A stretch of DNA of 64,000 nt from Metarhizium brunneum (GCF_013426205.1 NC_089427.1:1302001-1366000); one strand, 5' to 3'; counted from the first letter of the stretch, positions 24,301-37,960 are shown. The notes: generated from the letters alone by a model not told the origin. Made by a program: numbers and translations.

Positions 24301-24654
24301 ACATTGGACTGGATTCTCATTGCGCTCGTTCGAGCGTGGCGCTTCGAAGACAAGGCGCCACGCACGCTTCGCTTCACTGTCAGTTCACGCTGGCGTCAGG
24401 GGCTACTAGGCCACCTGGATATGTTTGACCTGAGCGCCACCATGGATGTTTCTGGATTGAACGGCTGCCGCCTCGTCAAAGACATTCGCGTTGGCGATGA
24501 GTTTGAAGTCGAGCTGGCAGATGTAAATGTGCACTCGAGACAAATTCTGGTTAAAGCACTGAGATACCTCGGCAGCCAGCATCCTCTTGACTCTAGCAAT
24601 GCTTCAGTAGCTGGGGTTGTAGGAGAAACCAACCTTGGCATTAGTTCCGTGTAA
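21353..24654 (+). CDS. cyt-4: mitochondrial RNase II-family exoribonuclease, CYT-4/DSS1 type
   Basis: Model join(21353..21478,21549..21919,21978..24654), 1057 residues. Intron 1 is 70 bases (GTTAGT...CTGTAG, phase 0). Intron 2 is 58 bases (GTAAGT...TGCTAG, phase 2); this acceptor, not the nearby CAG sites, keeps frame across VELR-QQG. The N terminus (MLRHSRQSYVCWNCLARR) is basic and lacks acidic residues, as mitochondrial presequences do. The RNB domain starts about residue 535: CIDAPST...IDDG has D541, D549 and D550, but the position of the second Asp of the RNase II quartet is Ile547. Later RNB motifs, such as TSPLRRFSDLL, are intact. In Neurospora, CYT-4 acts in mitochondrial RNA processing and turnover; yeast Dss1 is the nuclease of the mitochondrial degradosome. 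Length fits that family. Confidence 0.9.
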
Positions 24655-27327
24655 TTCAGTGTCAACTGATGCTATACATACAGGCTGATGTGCCACGATG
24701 GCAATGGCACTAGATGCTATGTCCTCATGCCAGTACTGGTCCTGCTGCCAATGCCAAACAAGATTCACTCCGTTGAGAAATGGTAACGGCAAACCCTATT
24801 GCTCGGGGTACCGATACCTAAGCAACATTGCCACCAATCCGAATGTACACGTACCGCACTCATCTTACTTCACAGCCCTACATCGCCTCTCTACCGTCGC
24901 TGCCCTTGTTGTCTTTGACAAGGGTGTTCCCAACGCAACTGTCCTGGACCAAGCAAAAGAGCCTTGAAGTGGTAAACCAATCACAGACTTTTGGATTATC
25001 AGGCATCCCGTTCTCACTGGGCACTAATGACAGCCATGATAACATGCGGTGGGTACTCACTAGCTTTCATAGTTGTCGTAAACAACCGTATTCTACGTCA
25101 TAAAACGCGTGCCCCTATGTCCTCTTGTAAACCGCCATATGACAATGGTATACATACGCGGCGGCTGCTCTTCCACCAGGCCCGTCTGCTGCAGCACCCA
25201 AAGTCCAGTCTTGATGCCAACGCCCTGGCCAGAGATGGTGCAGAGCGCCTCATCAATTCATGCGAGCCCTCGGCGCCTCCCCCAAGGAACAATAATAAGC
25301 CAAGAAGGGCTGCCAACTTCAAAGGAAGACGGTGCCGGGCTCGTCTACCACCTCCATGTCGGTCGGCCTACATGTCCATGTCCGAAGATGACCTCACGAA
25401 TGTTGCCTCCCTGCAACATTGAAAGCATCGACCGCCTCGGCACTTGCCCTCTCCTCCCCGCACAGTCTGGCCCAAATCCCTGGACAACCCCACAATACCC
25501 CAGACAAAGGATCCGTCCAGGTCTCAACTGGTGCTCGTCGGCTGACGATGCCTCACAAGTCGAGTGAGTCGTCCACCCACCCGCCACCAAAGGGTTGCAC
25601 CTGCACCGGCAGCCCTGCTCTCATTTCCCGGCCACGTTTTCCCTTCTTTTGCCCCTTTGTACTCTGTACGTACATGGCAGTGCTGTGTACCCCAGGTTCC
25701 TTTCTTTTTTTTTCTTGGTCCCCAGCAGACGGGCCACTCGCCCAATGAGCACGCTGCTCCGCCTGCCGAGATGAAAGGGAAAAAAAAGCAGTTCACGAGA
25801 CCACTACCCCGACGGAAATTGTTGGGGTCGCGGTGCTGAATACGTCACAGGGGGTTTTGTTTGGTCTTTCACTGAGTGTTGCTTGTTTGAGCCCCTGATG
25901 CCTGGCTGGTACCGACTCCCTCTGCCGTCTGGTACTTATAGGTAGTCGTACTGGTGCCTGCATGCTCGAGTACTTCGTACCTGGCATGCGGAATACGTTG
26001 ATATAATTGTGCTAATATAGACTAATATATATTGATATAATACCTGATAACCAGGTACTTGATAGCGCGTGAGCGTGCCTAGCAAAAAGAGCAAGCCCGC
26101 CGAGCAATCCACACTTAGAGGCACAATAGCAAGATCCAACCTTCAAGTACATTGATACTTCCTCAAGTACGGAGTAGGTACTACCTAAGGTAGGTAGGTA
26201 CTAGGTACTCAAGTGCTTGGGTATCCACGTACTCGACTCCTACCTACAAGCACAATGGTCTCGTGATGCACACCCCGTCATGTGCACCCTCGAGAACAAG
26301 CCAGCCCATTCGGCACATTCACGCAACAAGCGTCTGCCTGGTGAAAGCGGACTCGGATCATCACTTGCGGCGACGTGCCGACACCAACACGTCATCTTCC
26401 ACGATACCTCATGGCACGCATTGAATTCGCTTCAAACGTAGTATGCACTAATTTACACCTCATCCTATATTTTTCGCCATCCATGATGCCTCACGCCCCA
26501 AAACAATGCGTCCTTTTCATACATGCCCTCGCCATGGCCCCCCATCCACACAGTAGGGGGGAAAGAAAGAACGAGAAAAAAAGAAGAAAGAAAGAAAAGG
26601 AATGATGGCCGTGTCCCAACAAGTAAAAAAAGACAAGGCCTCTCGTCTTTTGCCAGATTCACGAAAAGCCCCAAATAACCAAATAACAGAAGCAAACGCC
26701 GGCCAGTGCTGTTGAACCCGGTCTTGATCCATGAACCCGAGTTTTGTCTTGTTGCCCCCATTTTTGACACATGTTTGCTTGCTTGCCCATATGATTGATC
26801 TAGTGGATCCAAGGAGAGACGAAAAGTAGCGGGGCAAAAAAGAAAAAAAGAAATGAGGAATGAAGCTGCGTCGAGAAGGGACAGAAGAATAATGTCTAAT
26901 AAAAACAAGTCGTATCAACAAAGAATCGTGTATAGATGTTCTTGTAGCCAGAAAAATAAGCAGAAACGTATGAGTAGTCATTATCGGCGTAACGTGAGGC
27001 CGAGTCGCCTCGGCAGAGCAGGAATGTCTAGTGGTCACCCATGGAGTGCAATGGCTCTCAATGCGCGTAGTTAATATCCGTCCCCCGATCGAGATTACGC
27101 TGCTGAGAGTAGGCCCGGCCACCAGACATGGCTTTTTTCGAGTAATTAAAAGAAATAGTTGGAATCATCGTAGGGGCTTTCGAGGGGGGTATCGGTTTCA
27201 AGTTCGCTGGTTTAGGGATCAGTGGTCTGTGACCAACAAGGATGGAAAGTCGTGCTTGGTTTCCCCATTTCTCAGATGCCATCGGTTCCGGTAGACATCA
27301 TCTCAGACTGCAAAATGTCCTTTTACC
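24655..27327. other. intergenic between convergent genes, no gene seen
   Basis: It separates the 3' ends of the CYT-4-like and Reg1-like genes. The stretch 25990-26060 is AT-rich (TAATATA-type). Around 26165-26205 a TACGGAGTA copy is followed by a cluster of TACCTA/TAGGTA repeats. Purine-rich and pyrimidine-rich stretches near 25600-25800 and 26560-26650 create spurious open frames. No gene is supported. Confidence 0.5.
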
Positions 27328-29156
27328 TCATTTCCTCCATCCAACATTCCAAATCACATGCGCAATATCCCGCGCAGTGTTGACGGTTTCGATAACCCGA
27401 CCTAAAAGGCCATCGCCGTTCGAGGCTTCTCCCTCCTCACAAGGCATGAACATGCCCGAGGCAGTGCGGCGCATGCCGGCTGGCTCGTCAGTCAGACTCC
27501 CCGAAGAAGACGACCGGTGAATGCCGCCACCGACTGCACCCCCGGGTGGAGATCGCCAGCCCGAGCTAGCAGCCAAAGTTGCGTCGCTAAAGCCATTATC
27601 GTCGTCATCATCGTCTTTCTCTCCAAAAAAGAACCTCGATGACTGCTTCGCGGGTCGAAGGGTTTCCTGAGAAGACGAGGGCGATATCAACGGGCTCCGG
27701 TAGACACCTGTGCTATGCTTCATGGCGGTTTCTCGCGGTTCTGGTGTGTCGCTTCGATATTTGAGCGTAGTCGATGGCAGTTTGGCAATGATCTTGCCTT
27801 CGGCATTGGTAGGCTTCTTGTTCCGCTTCTTGGATGAAGGGGCACGCCTCTTAGGTTTGACTCGCTTCATCATGACGCCACCATCGTCGGAGTCGCTGTC
27901 TTCGCCAACATCATGGGCATAGTCCTCCTCCTCATCGTCCTTGACATCAACAGCGATACACTGCTCTACCTGTTCATTAAAATGAATGTGTTTTCGCTCC
28001 GGGAAAGGGGAGGAAATATTTGACGAGTCGGTGGAGGCTGCAATGGAGCTGCTGGTACCTTGACTTCCCCTTCGGACAGAAAGAGGGTAGGCAACATAGT
28101 ACTCCGCGTTGGACTTGTCTGTGCCATATTTCAAGACACCTCGGGTTTCTTGAGCCTGAACTGCCGCTGTAGCCTGTTTCAACAAGGATGCAGACACAAG
28201 AGACCTTTGCAGCATGACTTCGGACATGCTCCTCTTCTTGAGGATAGGCTTTTTGTTTAGATTGACCAGTGAGTCCGTTTTTGATAGAGTCAAACTTGAC
28301 GGTTCTGTGCCTGTTGGGTTCACATTCTTGGGACCGCACTGCAGAGGCCCATAAAGCCAAGTAACGTCACAATCTTTGAGCCTGTAATACGCCGCTGTTT
28401 AGCGCGCAGAAACAATCTGGGGAGGGCGAGGGGGGTTTAATTTAATACACACCAGTTCAGTTCCTCGGGTGAGATGGTCTTGAGATTGTTCCTAGCCTTC
28501 ATCCAAGTCCTCCAAGAGGCGTTTTCCAATCTAGCACTGTTGGCGAATTCGCCTCTTTTGGAGATGATGTACCTCCAAGATGACCAGATGTCTTCCTCTT
28601 TCCAATCATGGGATAGGTAGTCCACTTGCCGGGACGGCCTGCTTGACACTGCCGTGTCATCTTCAGCATGCTCGGTCACGTCGGGCGTGTCCGGACCCGA
28701 TGTGGCAACAGAAACCTCGGGCTCAGCGGGAGAGACTGTGTATGAATGACCCGTCCTTGGGCTCGGGGGTGGTTCCAGGTTGTCATCGTGCTGGAAATCG
28801 GGCTGCAGAAAGAACTTTTCTTGCGAGAGCAGAGGTAGGCTGAAGTGGTCTTCCGGACTCTCGTCGATCCCCAAGGTTTCGTCAAAGTCGGAAGATATTG
28901 ACAGGTTGCTCGCAGGAGTTGAGGAGAAAGAGACGTCGGTGGATTCGGCTTGGATGGCGGGAGGAGACGAGGGCGCTGAGGAAAGGTCGGAATCGGTATA
29001 GGCTTTGGATGGCGGGTTGAAGGGGGCGGACATTTGCGGCGTGGGCGTTGACCGAAACGACGACGAGCTGTGCCCTAAATTCGTCTGCGATTGTGAGCGA
29101 CGCAGCGACGAGGACGAGAAGTAGCTGCTCTCCTCGGAGGAGAGGACAGCGGCCAT
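27328..29156 (-). CDS. reg1: Reg1-like PP1 (Glc7) regulatory subunit
   Basis: Model complement(join(27328..28381,28453..29156)), 585 residues; the 71-base intron runs GTGTGT...TTACAG, phase 2, and interrupts the Trp codon in the conserved domain. Residues 178-249 form a DUF1752-type domain (DYLSHDWKEEDIWSSWRY ... WLYGPL). Residues 365-369 (KHIHF) form an RVxF-like PP1 docking site followed by NEQVEQC, as in yeast Reg1. The rest is Ser-rich and acidic, with basic KR clusters at about residues 405-425. In yeast, Reg1 directs the phosphatase Glc7 to Snf1 kinase in glucose repression; the same role here is inference. The first ATG is at 29156, although the frame stays open upstream to 29909 without an ATG. 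Confidence 0.85.
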
Positions 29157-30000
29157 TGTGACGAGAGGCAGCGGTGCCTGGCGGGTTGCAGACGCAAGAG
29201 AGACGCCGCAGAGGACTTGGTTTGCGGGCAGAATCAGCAAGTCATGGATGCCGCCGACGACGAGTGAAATAGTCCAGATGAGATGCGGATGTGGTTCGAT
29301 GGTGCAGGTCCCGATTTGGAAGTGTTCGTTATGTAGTTCGACGACAAAGCGAAGGCGTTTGCTGCAGTCAGCGTCGTCTGGAGATAACGTTGAGGTGGGC
29401 TGCAGAAGCGGTCCGACGTCGAATGCAGAACACAATCCTTGCTGATAAGAGACGGCAGATGGCGGCGCACGCCCACAATGCAACCAGACAGTCACTGGAG
29501 CAGCCAACGGCGAAAACGGGCGTGGGATATGGAACCGCCGGCCGGCGTGCAGAAGGCGAATTTGATCCTGTGCGCCAGTGTGCGAATGGTGATGCGGTGA
29601 GCGAGTGACCCAATGGCGGACACGAAGGAGGGTGCGAGGGTGCAGAGTTTGAAGTCGACCATCGATGGTCTGGATGGAATGGCCGATGGCGCGAGCCTGC
29701 GCAGCACGGGGAGCAAGTCTGAAGCCCGGTACCCTGTCCTGGCCCGTATTAAGTACTTGAGTACGTGGGGACGCGCCGGCAAAGGGCCAGGCTAGTTGAG
29801 CCAAGCAGCCAAGAGGTGAGAGTGCGTGGGTGAGTGAAAGAGTGAGTGAGGAAAGGAGTGAGTGAGTGAGTGAGTGTGGGTGGGTGCGTGGGTGCGTGGC
29901 CGAAGGCAAACTTAGGTTTTGGCTCTGCGAAGCGAACGGTGAGGGAGGAAGGGTGACGGCGAGAAGCAGAGCGTTCAGGATAAAAGAGTCAAAGGAACAT
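29157..30000 (-). promoter_or_regulatory. CT-rich leader/promoter of the Reg1-like gene
   Basis: On the minus strand this region is pyrimidine-rich and free of ATG in the gene's frame for about 250 codons (29157-29909), consistent with a long fungal 5' leader. It contains the CACT/CTCA microsatellite listed separately. Confidence 0.4.
29831..29900 (+). repeat. GTGA/GGGT microsatellite
   Basis: Imperfect tandem tetramers: several AGTG/GAGT units (longest uninterrupted part about 29856-29876), then GGGTGCGTGGGTGCGTGG. It lies in the leader region of the Reg1-like gene. Confidence 0.8.
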
Positions 30001-33000
30001 AAGGATGGGGAGTTGTGACTTATGAGACAAGCATGGCCGTGCCCGCGTCTCCGTCTGGGGTCGAGTTCCCAAGGTTCGCAGTGTCATTTCTCGAGGGGCT
30101 TGTCATCGATCCAAGTGGGACGAAAACGACGCCGACTTCAGGGCAATGGGTTGGCAAGAATGGCTTGCCATGGCTTGAACGGGCATTGCAATGCCGCCTC
30201 GAACCAGTGACATGCGCGCATCCACACGGACTCGGGGCGGCGGCCGTACAGGGTACATGAGCGCCGAGAGGTACTTACTCCCCGTCACTCTCAGCACTCT
30301 GTCGCAAAGTACTACTACGGGGTCCGGTCTCAGCGCTTTGGTCTAGGCCCAGGGGGCCACTGGAGTTTGGGAGTTTGCGTCTGCACGTCCAGATGCTCCC
30401 AGCCAGATTGAATTAATGCCAGTTCCCACCTTCTACGAGAACGCTACGGAGTAGTGTTAGAAGTCCCAGTACCCGGCTCCACGCCCGCATCTCCCTAGAT
30501 TCCAAAGTCTCTGTACTCAAATACCCAGGTACCTAGGACTTCCAACTACCCCAAACTCGAACTCGGCATCGAGGCTGCCGATTGCATGCAGACCAAAGCA
30601 AGCCAGTCCACTGAGATGACAAGCAACAACATCTTAGATAGCCAGACTCCCACCACACACACCGAACCACCTACGCACACTCCTCCATGACACATTTCAG
30701 ATAGTCTCTCGTCCATCGTCCCTCGTCCGTCTCCCTGCGGTTGGCTAACTACCTAGGTAGTCGTTGCTTTTCACCTCAAAAAGCGGGTGGCCAGTCCAGC
30801 AGCAGATCGCCGCTTGGACTGCACCTCGACACTAATACTACTAGTAAGTTAATACCGCTACTACTACGGAGTCCTCCGTACATGGAGATACTACACCGTG
30901 GAGGCATCGAGGCATGGTTTTGCGGGTTCGGCATACAGCCGCGCAGGCCAGTCGAGACCCGGCATCACGATTGCGGTCATCTTGTCATCGCCCCGGCCCA
31001 AACTGCCAAACTGTCAGCTAGCCCCGTTGCCTTCCATCACATATATACGGGGTGGAAGGCTGTACGGGGTCTGTCGTAGACTCGTACGGACAATGCCCGG
31101 TTATCCCGCGTGCAGGGTTTCCTCTGACCTCTCTTGAACCTGCCTTCTTCGGCGAGGACCATCTCATCCGGAATTGCACTTGGCACCTCACTCGAGGGCA
31201 GGCCCTAGCGACCAATTCTCAGCCATCTGTGGAGGGAGGAAGACGCCAAAATGTCTCCATCCAGATTCGGAAAAATAAACCTAGTCTTCTCAACTTTATT
31301 CTGCGTAGCGGGGTGAGCTGACGCCCGTCGTCAAGCCATCAATGGATCTTCTCCATCTCGCGCAACAGAGTATCTATACCATCTCTATCACCAAGATTGT
31401 CCACGGCTTGGCCGGGAGCAAAGGTATCGGAACAACAAGCTAGCCCTGGTAAACTAATTCGAGGCGTAATACTTCGAGTGAAACAGGAGTAGCTTGGCTT
31501 TCAGCTTCCAGATACATTTCACTCCTTTCCCCAAGCCCAGCCCAGTACGTACGGCGCCCGCAAGATACGCAGGTTTTGCTTGGATGCTTCGCTTGTACAC
31601 AGGCTACTCTATACTGTGTTTGCAAGATAGACTTCCAAAATCCCCACAATGCAGTCCCGCCGATGCTGTCAGATCATGGGTTGCTTGTCGTACGGTGCCT
31701 TGCTGTCTTGTCTTGTCGTGGGTACTCCTAGCACTTTGTATTACACCAATAGTTCATCAACTCGATATTCATGTTAGCCAATGCAAACGTCGTGGGACTG
31801 GCAGGGGCCGACCGAGGGGTACCACGAGGCTGTCAGCCACTGGTAGTGAGTCTCGACAGGGGCGCACAGGGGCGCACAAGGGGGCCACAGGGGATCAATT
31901 CAGGATGGACGGGATTGAATCCGATGGATGAGCCACGGGGGTTACCCAGTGGCTGGTATGAGACTAGCTTATCTCTGTTGGTGGCAACAGTGCATACGTC
32001 GGGTTGATGGTGTGATTGAGATGATGAAATTTTGTTATCTGCGTTATTCTGTATGTATGTACTAATGGCTTTAGCATGTCTTTGGTGTCTTCCTAGAGGC
32101 CCGAATCTGGATGGCGACGTGTCTCGATGCAACAATTCCATAGGTCCGCCTGATTCTACACCCGCCTCGAAAATGGCTGTGAACATGGATGTGATTGTGC
32201 GACGCCTAGCACTTGTTAGCCACAGTAGCAACTGAAAGTTGTACATAGTGTCCAGTCACCTGCGATTCTCCGTCGGCTGCCAAAATTTGCCAGGCCCTAC
32301 CGGACGCTTGGCATAGCCGACTGTCGATGACTGTAATAGTACTACTAGACGGTCCAATGAAACTGGGATTATTACCTGGTGGCTGGGCCCTTCTTGGCCG
32401 TTTAACAGGTGGAGGTTTGACGGGCATAATCAACCACGGCTAATTCTCTCGACGAACTAGAAACACCCCAAGGTCGAATGGCTCAAAAAGAAAAAGGAAA
32501 AACATAAAACAGGGGACTAAAATTTTTCTGGCCACCTCATAACAGCTTGGCGCATTGAGCCATCTTCCATGGCCGATGGGAAGAAAATGTACCGGGAGGG
32601 TACGGTGAGGTGGCAAAGACTCGGGGCATTGAATCTGCGAGGAAGATAATTCGGCTAGAGGGAATAATGTGAAGCCTCCGGCAACGCTGTTGGCCGGGTG
32701 TTGAGGAATCAGCTCTCACGCAGGCGCCTTCAAAAGCCCAAGTAACGTTATCTAGTGGATGAATGGCACCAGAACAGTCAAAATTGTATTTTGTGTGATG
32801 TCTTCCGTACCATGTACAGTTAGGTCGAAAAGTGGAAACTACTCTGGAGAGGCACGCCTGCCTCTGGAGCAACTGGTTTGCGGGGTTGACTACTAGGTAC
32901 CTAGGTAGTTTCTACTCCGTAAGTATGAAGCACAAAACTTGGGCATTCTTTCCCCAGATTTGCTTTTCTTTTCATTTTCGAACAGCTCGAATGGTCGTCT

Positions 33001-36000
33001 CCCGTCATATGCCATTCTTCCCCGGCGTATCGCAAGTTAAACACGGATTCAGAATTCATCAATGCATTGCTTACTCGCGTTCTCGGCGAAATTCAAAACC
33101 CCAACTGCTCAGCCCGTCAAAGAAATCCACAAATGGAACCTCGAACCATCGGCCGCCCGGCGGGTCAGAATGAGCTTGTGGACCTTGCGGCTCACGGCCG
33201 GAAGGGTGTGGAGCTTCACAGTGAAAGAAATTTCTTGGGGACGCTTCGACCGACGACGGACTGCAGAAACAGGACGTTCAAGTGGTCAAAATCCTGGCTG
33301 GGCCGCTGTCAATTCTGAGCGCGATGTGGAGTGCCTGGCCACATTCCAATTCGCCAATTCGCGGTCCAGCCGCGATATCACCGGCCGGGAGGAGGGTGGT
33401 CTGCCGACCCGAAACTCTCTCGACAATTTGCATTGTGTGGCCCTGCGTCGTGGGCGGTGTCTTCGGTGCAAAAAGCCATCCAGCCAACTATCTCCCGGCG
33501 CTCGGCTCTTCTAGAGGCTGAGCCCGCCTTGGTTGTGTCAAGCCATCCAAAAACGATGCATCGAATTGAATGCCTTTAAGGCACCTTTTCAAGTTGGTTA
33601 TACCGTGCAAGCGAACACGACGCTGATCTTACCGGACCGACAAGCTCTGAGTGATGCAAGTACGGATGAGCTATCGCATCGCCGGCACAGCATCAGGCCG
33701 TCGTAGGCTGTCTTGTTTTGTGCGGTGATTTTTTTTATGGAGGCCTGGCTTGGTCCGTTTCTTCAACGGCTGAGTTAGCACAGCGAACTCCCCTCATCGG
33801 CCCTTAAGAAGCCGCCCAGTCAACCGTAGGAAGATCAATTACGATGGTCGACCTTGAGTGGTTGTGCGGTCCGACGTTTAGTGCGTAAGCCTTCTGTGCC
33901 ATCGTTTCCCCTCCAGTTATCGTCGCTAGACTTCCAAGACCGGCCAACGTCATAAATGTGTAATGGGCTTTCCAGTTACTTTTAGAGAAGACAGCTCGGT
34001 TTCTTGCTGGCAGAAACAGTGTGAGAAATCTCTATGCTTGCCCCTTGAACTTCACTCACCAAAGTAGGTGCGTATCTCACTTCAATATAACCCTTATCAT
34101 TCAGAGAATACGATGGAGTCATATGCACCGTGCCATAGGCCTCCATGATAGCCATCTGAGCTATCACTGTGACTGATATATGGTACGCCTACATCGCCAC
34201 AGACGACCTCGGATGAAGGTATCAGTCGAGATCATGAGCTTTGTGATCACTATTGATACTATTAGGACAGCAGGTTGGCACGTAGGTGTCTCTAACCTCG
34301 CCTTGTCATGCAGACTCGCGCGGGTTAGCTGTCCATCAACTGATGATCTTCAAACACGAACTGGCCACAGCCCCGGTTTATCCCGCCCATGCTTTTTGAT
34401 CATGGCCATTCTGCGCGTAGTGATGGTTCGACAGCATGGTCGGTTATTCGGAACAAAAGACATCTAGGATGCATAGAAATCCCATTGTGGTAAAGGGCAC
34501 GGTTTCTGCCCAGGACAATTTCCCATACACCGAATTGGCGACCCCGGGGGTCTGTCTCTCGGTTGATGCACCATCTCCTCGAGGGCTTTGGATACAAACT
34601 CAGCAACACATGAAGCAAGATGCGCAACTGAACAATACGCATATACCACAACACGGCAAGTTCTAGCTCAAGTTTCATTAAAACACACCGTGTATAGCTC
34701 TCTGCATTCATTTCATCCTCTGAGTCGAGGGCTAGGCCACATACAATTCTACGATGACTATTGACGACTATGGGCCCACGTTTCCGAGCGGTGCAGCTTT
34801 GTTATTGCTAAAATTTGGTATACAACCCCTCAATTACCAAGAAATAGATGGACTAGCCGACGTGGCGGCGGAACATCAGGCATTGTCAACGCGATGCGGG
34901 CGACCTGCAGCCACCGTCCGTGGCGACTGGAGTCTAAACCCACAGGCGATGATTGGTAGTGATCTCAAGATGCATGGACACAGCCCATGATGCGAGGCAC
35001 AGGGTAACTGAAGCTCTCCATGGACTTCTTGATGATGTTGGCTTGATGCGATTCGAAAACGCCTTCAAGGGTCCTTCCTGCAGCATGGGGGAAAGAATCT
35101 GGAGAGTACGCCGCATGCGCTTCAGATAAGAACTATTCCGTAACCAGCTTGAAGACTGGGCGTCGCCCTCGTCGTCGATCTTCGAAATGGCTTACACCCT
35201 GTGGCTGTTCACTTCTGTTGCAGGATCTTGCGTTTCCACGGAGTGTATTGCCAATGTATTTGCTGGCCAGCCTCCCTCAAGAAAAACTTCTGCGTCAACT
35301 TCCCAGGGGACAACTTGGTAAGCGCCATTCCGCACGAATATTCTAAACGAAGTTACGGCAATTTGGGGTTGTACATCAAATTAATTCTACGTACTTCGAA
35401 AACCAGGAGATTAATCGCAAGGAGGCTACGTGCCTGGGTATCCTCGGGGAAAGCCTGTTGTCTGTTGAAATAGGTTTGGTATTGGGTGCAACTTAGTGCC
35501 CGCTGCAATCGGTTGATATTATGAAGTCAAGGCTCACTGAAGGACAGTGTGCCATCAAGTCGCGTCTGTTTCCGAGAAAGAAAGAGTCACATCTTGTTGT
35601 TCGGCTGCCATATATTTCGCTCATGGAAAACCTCCACACAACATCATGATGATAAGCTGATAGCAAACCGATAAGACCAGATATTAACTCGGCTTAACCC
35701 CACTTTCTCGCGGACGGTGTAACCAACCATCCAGAGGATCATCCCGATGTACACCCACTCAACCACTGTCAATACTCCGTGCCGCTGAGTTGTGGCATTT
35801 GGTATCTCCTCGTCGTGTCACCTCCCGGCCGCGGTGGCGCGGACCGAAAACGCTAGAGAGCCAAGGAGCTTGTTTACTGGGCTTAGCCGTCACCACCACC
35901 GACCAAAGAGAAGCACTTTGCTCGGCCAAGAAGAAATTTCTCTCCATGGTGTGGTGGAGAGTCCAATTCACTAAATGGTCCAGGCTACGTTGGCCAGCAC

Positions 36001-37960
36001 CGTTGTAGCCTTTTTGTCACGCTGCAGTACCATCTTCTTGGAAAGCGAGAGTGCCGCGTATCCGAGCCTGACATATCTGATAACCAGTCCAACGGCTCTG
36101 CAGGTCTTTGAATCATAATACTAAATGGCGTGCTCCGTACATGCCATTATGGCCGAACTCCACGGATCCACCTAGATCTCAAGACCGAATAATCATAGGC
36201 TGGTTCGCTGTGAGCAAACTCACAAAGTTGCAACGTACGTTGGGACAAAACTCCAAGAGGCGGTGTCAGTGGTGAGAGAAATGATGGTGTTGCCGGCCTG
36301 GGCAGCCACTCCAAGACAAAAGATGCAGTCGACAGAGTAGTTTTCTGGTGCGCACCTAGCGGTTCAGAAAGGAGCTTTTATTTGTTTCTAAATTAAAACG
36401 GACGACGACTAGTACTTCTCCACTCACGAGCCAAATCAGGGCTTCAGAGTTCACTTCAACGCTTGACGGGCCGTGTGTTGACAACGCCCCCTGTGATTTC
36501 CAGCCTCATCGAGATCCGCAGTGGGCCATCCTTCAGGGATCAATTACACGCCGAGGACTCGTGGACCGGTCTATTGCTCATGGGACTGGACTAGTTATCA
36601 AATCCGAACATGCAATTGCACCAGGCACAGCAGGGAGGCTAGGGGAAGGCATATGGCACCGGGACTCTGTTCTGTTGCACATACATATATCGGTGCCGGA
36701 GCTAGAATATCGACAGCACAGCGAGCAGCACAATTCAAGGATCAATGCAACCTCTTTAAAACCCTTGATGGGCCAATCACTCTTCCTGCAGGCCAAGCAT
36801 CGTGGTGGGGAGCCAGAGGAGCTTCATCACGTCAAATCAAACACAGGCCCGCATTCCGTTCTAATACTGGCATCAGGAACAGAGCACTTTATATGTGAGA
36901 AACACTCCATGTGCAACAAACTCGTTTATGACGGGCACCCTGGTGGTTGCAAGAATGGCCTGGCTGTGGCCGCCTCTGCGCAGGCATCAAACGACGAGCC
37001 AGCTCACAAAGGTTCCTGATGGTATCACGCATTCCGCCTGGTTGATGATGATGTGTTTGTCTTGTCACCTCTTTCCACAAACTTCAACATACATGATGGC
37101 TGCCAGCCACGAACGGTTTCCGAGACACTTGTCCAAGTAGTGGCTGCGAATGCTCTTTCACTCAAGAGGTAGCTGTTACACAACAGCCGTGGGCCTGGCC
37201 GCATGCATTCACAACCGGTCAAGCTTCCATTCGGGGTCTGATTGGATTGATATAAACGCTTTTGGCCAGGCCGGCCGTGTACATCCCTGCTTAGCCATTT
37301 TGCTTCCCGACCACACCCTCTTGCTGCCACGTTTAGGCACACCGATTCTGCTTCCGGTATTCTCCATGGAATGGCAGAAGCTACATCAAAACAGGGGGGA
37401 TAAAGGAGAGATGACTACCTAGGTAGTTGGAGTAGCCTCGGCACACTCGATTGAGACTTGGATGTTATCCCAGTCACACATGCGTACACATACCCCGCAA
37501 TATCTCATTCTTCTTCTTGTTGCTATGACTGTTCAGCAAGCCTCCAAGCCTCACGCTAACTGAACTGCGTAACATTGTCGTCGTTTACTCTCATATTGCA
37601 TTATCCTGAAACAGGCGTCTCTTCTTAGTAGGGCGGGGTGTAGTCCTAGCTAAGCAAGAATCACCATTGGGACAGATCTTTGGAAGCTGTAAGCCGTCGA
37701 TTCAGGACAAACGGACTCGACAGATATGCTGGCAACTGAAAACGGCCTTAGTGTCCGATGCCACCACCACCCGCGCGAGCATGTATAAGAGGTTGTCGAT
37801 ATAAAGCAAGAGAATACAACCCACTCGCCGGGTATTGCTTCGGGAGCGGCGGGTCTTGCCGAGCCTTTTTTTTCTTGTCTCCCATGATGATTATGCGGGG
37901 AGGGTTTATTAACAGGATACAGCGTCGCAGGAGACGTCCATGTAAAGTTTAGTTGCCTTG
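30001..37960. other. 7.9 kb intergenic block with no recognisable gene
   Basis: Open frames up to about 150 codons occur (for example 33062-33514, 36561-37019, 31494-31931), but several overlap in different frames and none has a domain, signal peptide or coherent exon structure that I can support. It carries TACTCCGTA-type motifs at 30445, 30865, 30874, 32915 and 36133, the palindrome CTACCTAGGTAG at 30749 and 37415 with a variant at about 32895, and a short GC-rich tandem repeat at 31857-31894. The last part must hold the 3' UTR of the Trm5 gene. Confidence 0.45.
31857..31894 (+). repeat. short tandem repeat, 10-base unit
   Basis: The unit AGGGGCGCAC occurs twice in direct succession, followed by two degenerate copies that end in AGGGG. 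Confidence 0.6.

Noticed and set aside
33062..33521. Overlapping frames of 83, 150 and 79 codons in the large gap
   Set aside because: Three frames are open over the same bases with no splice logic; no transporter or enzyme motif could be confirmed despite some hydrophobic runs.
36521..37019. 152-codon and 125-codon overlapping frames on the plus strand
   Set aside because: No start context, domain or exon structure; both frames are open together, which suggests chance.
30001..37960. RIP-degraded transposon filling the large gap
   Set aside because: The region is not AT-rich and shows no reverse transcriptase, transposase, long terminal or inverted repeats that I could recognise.
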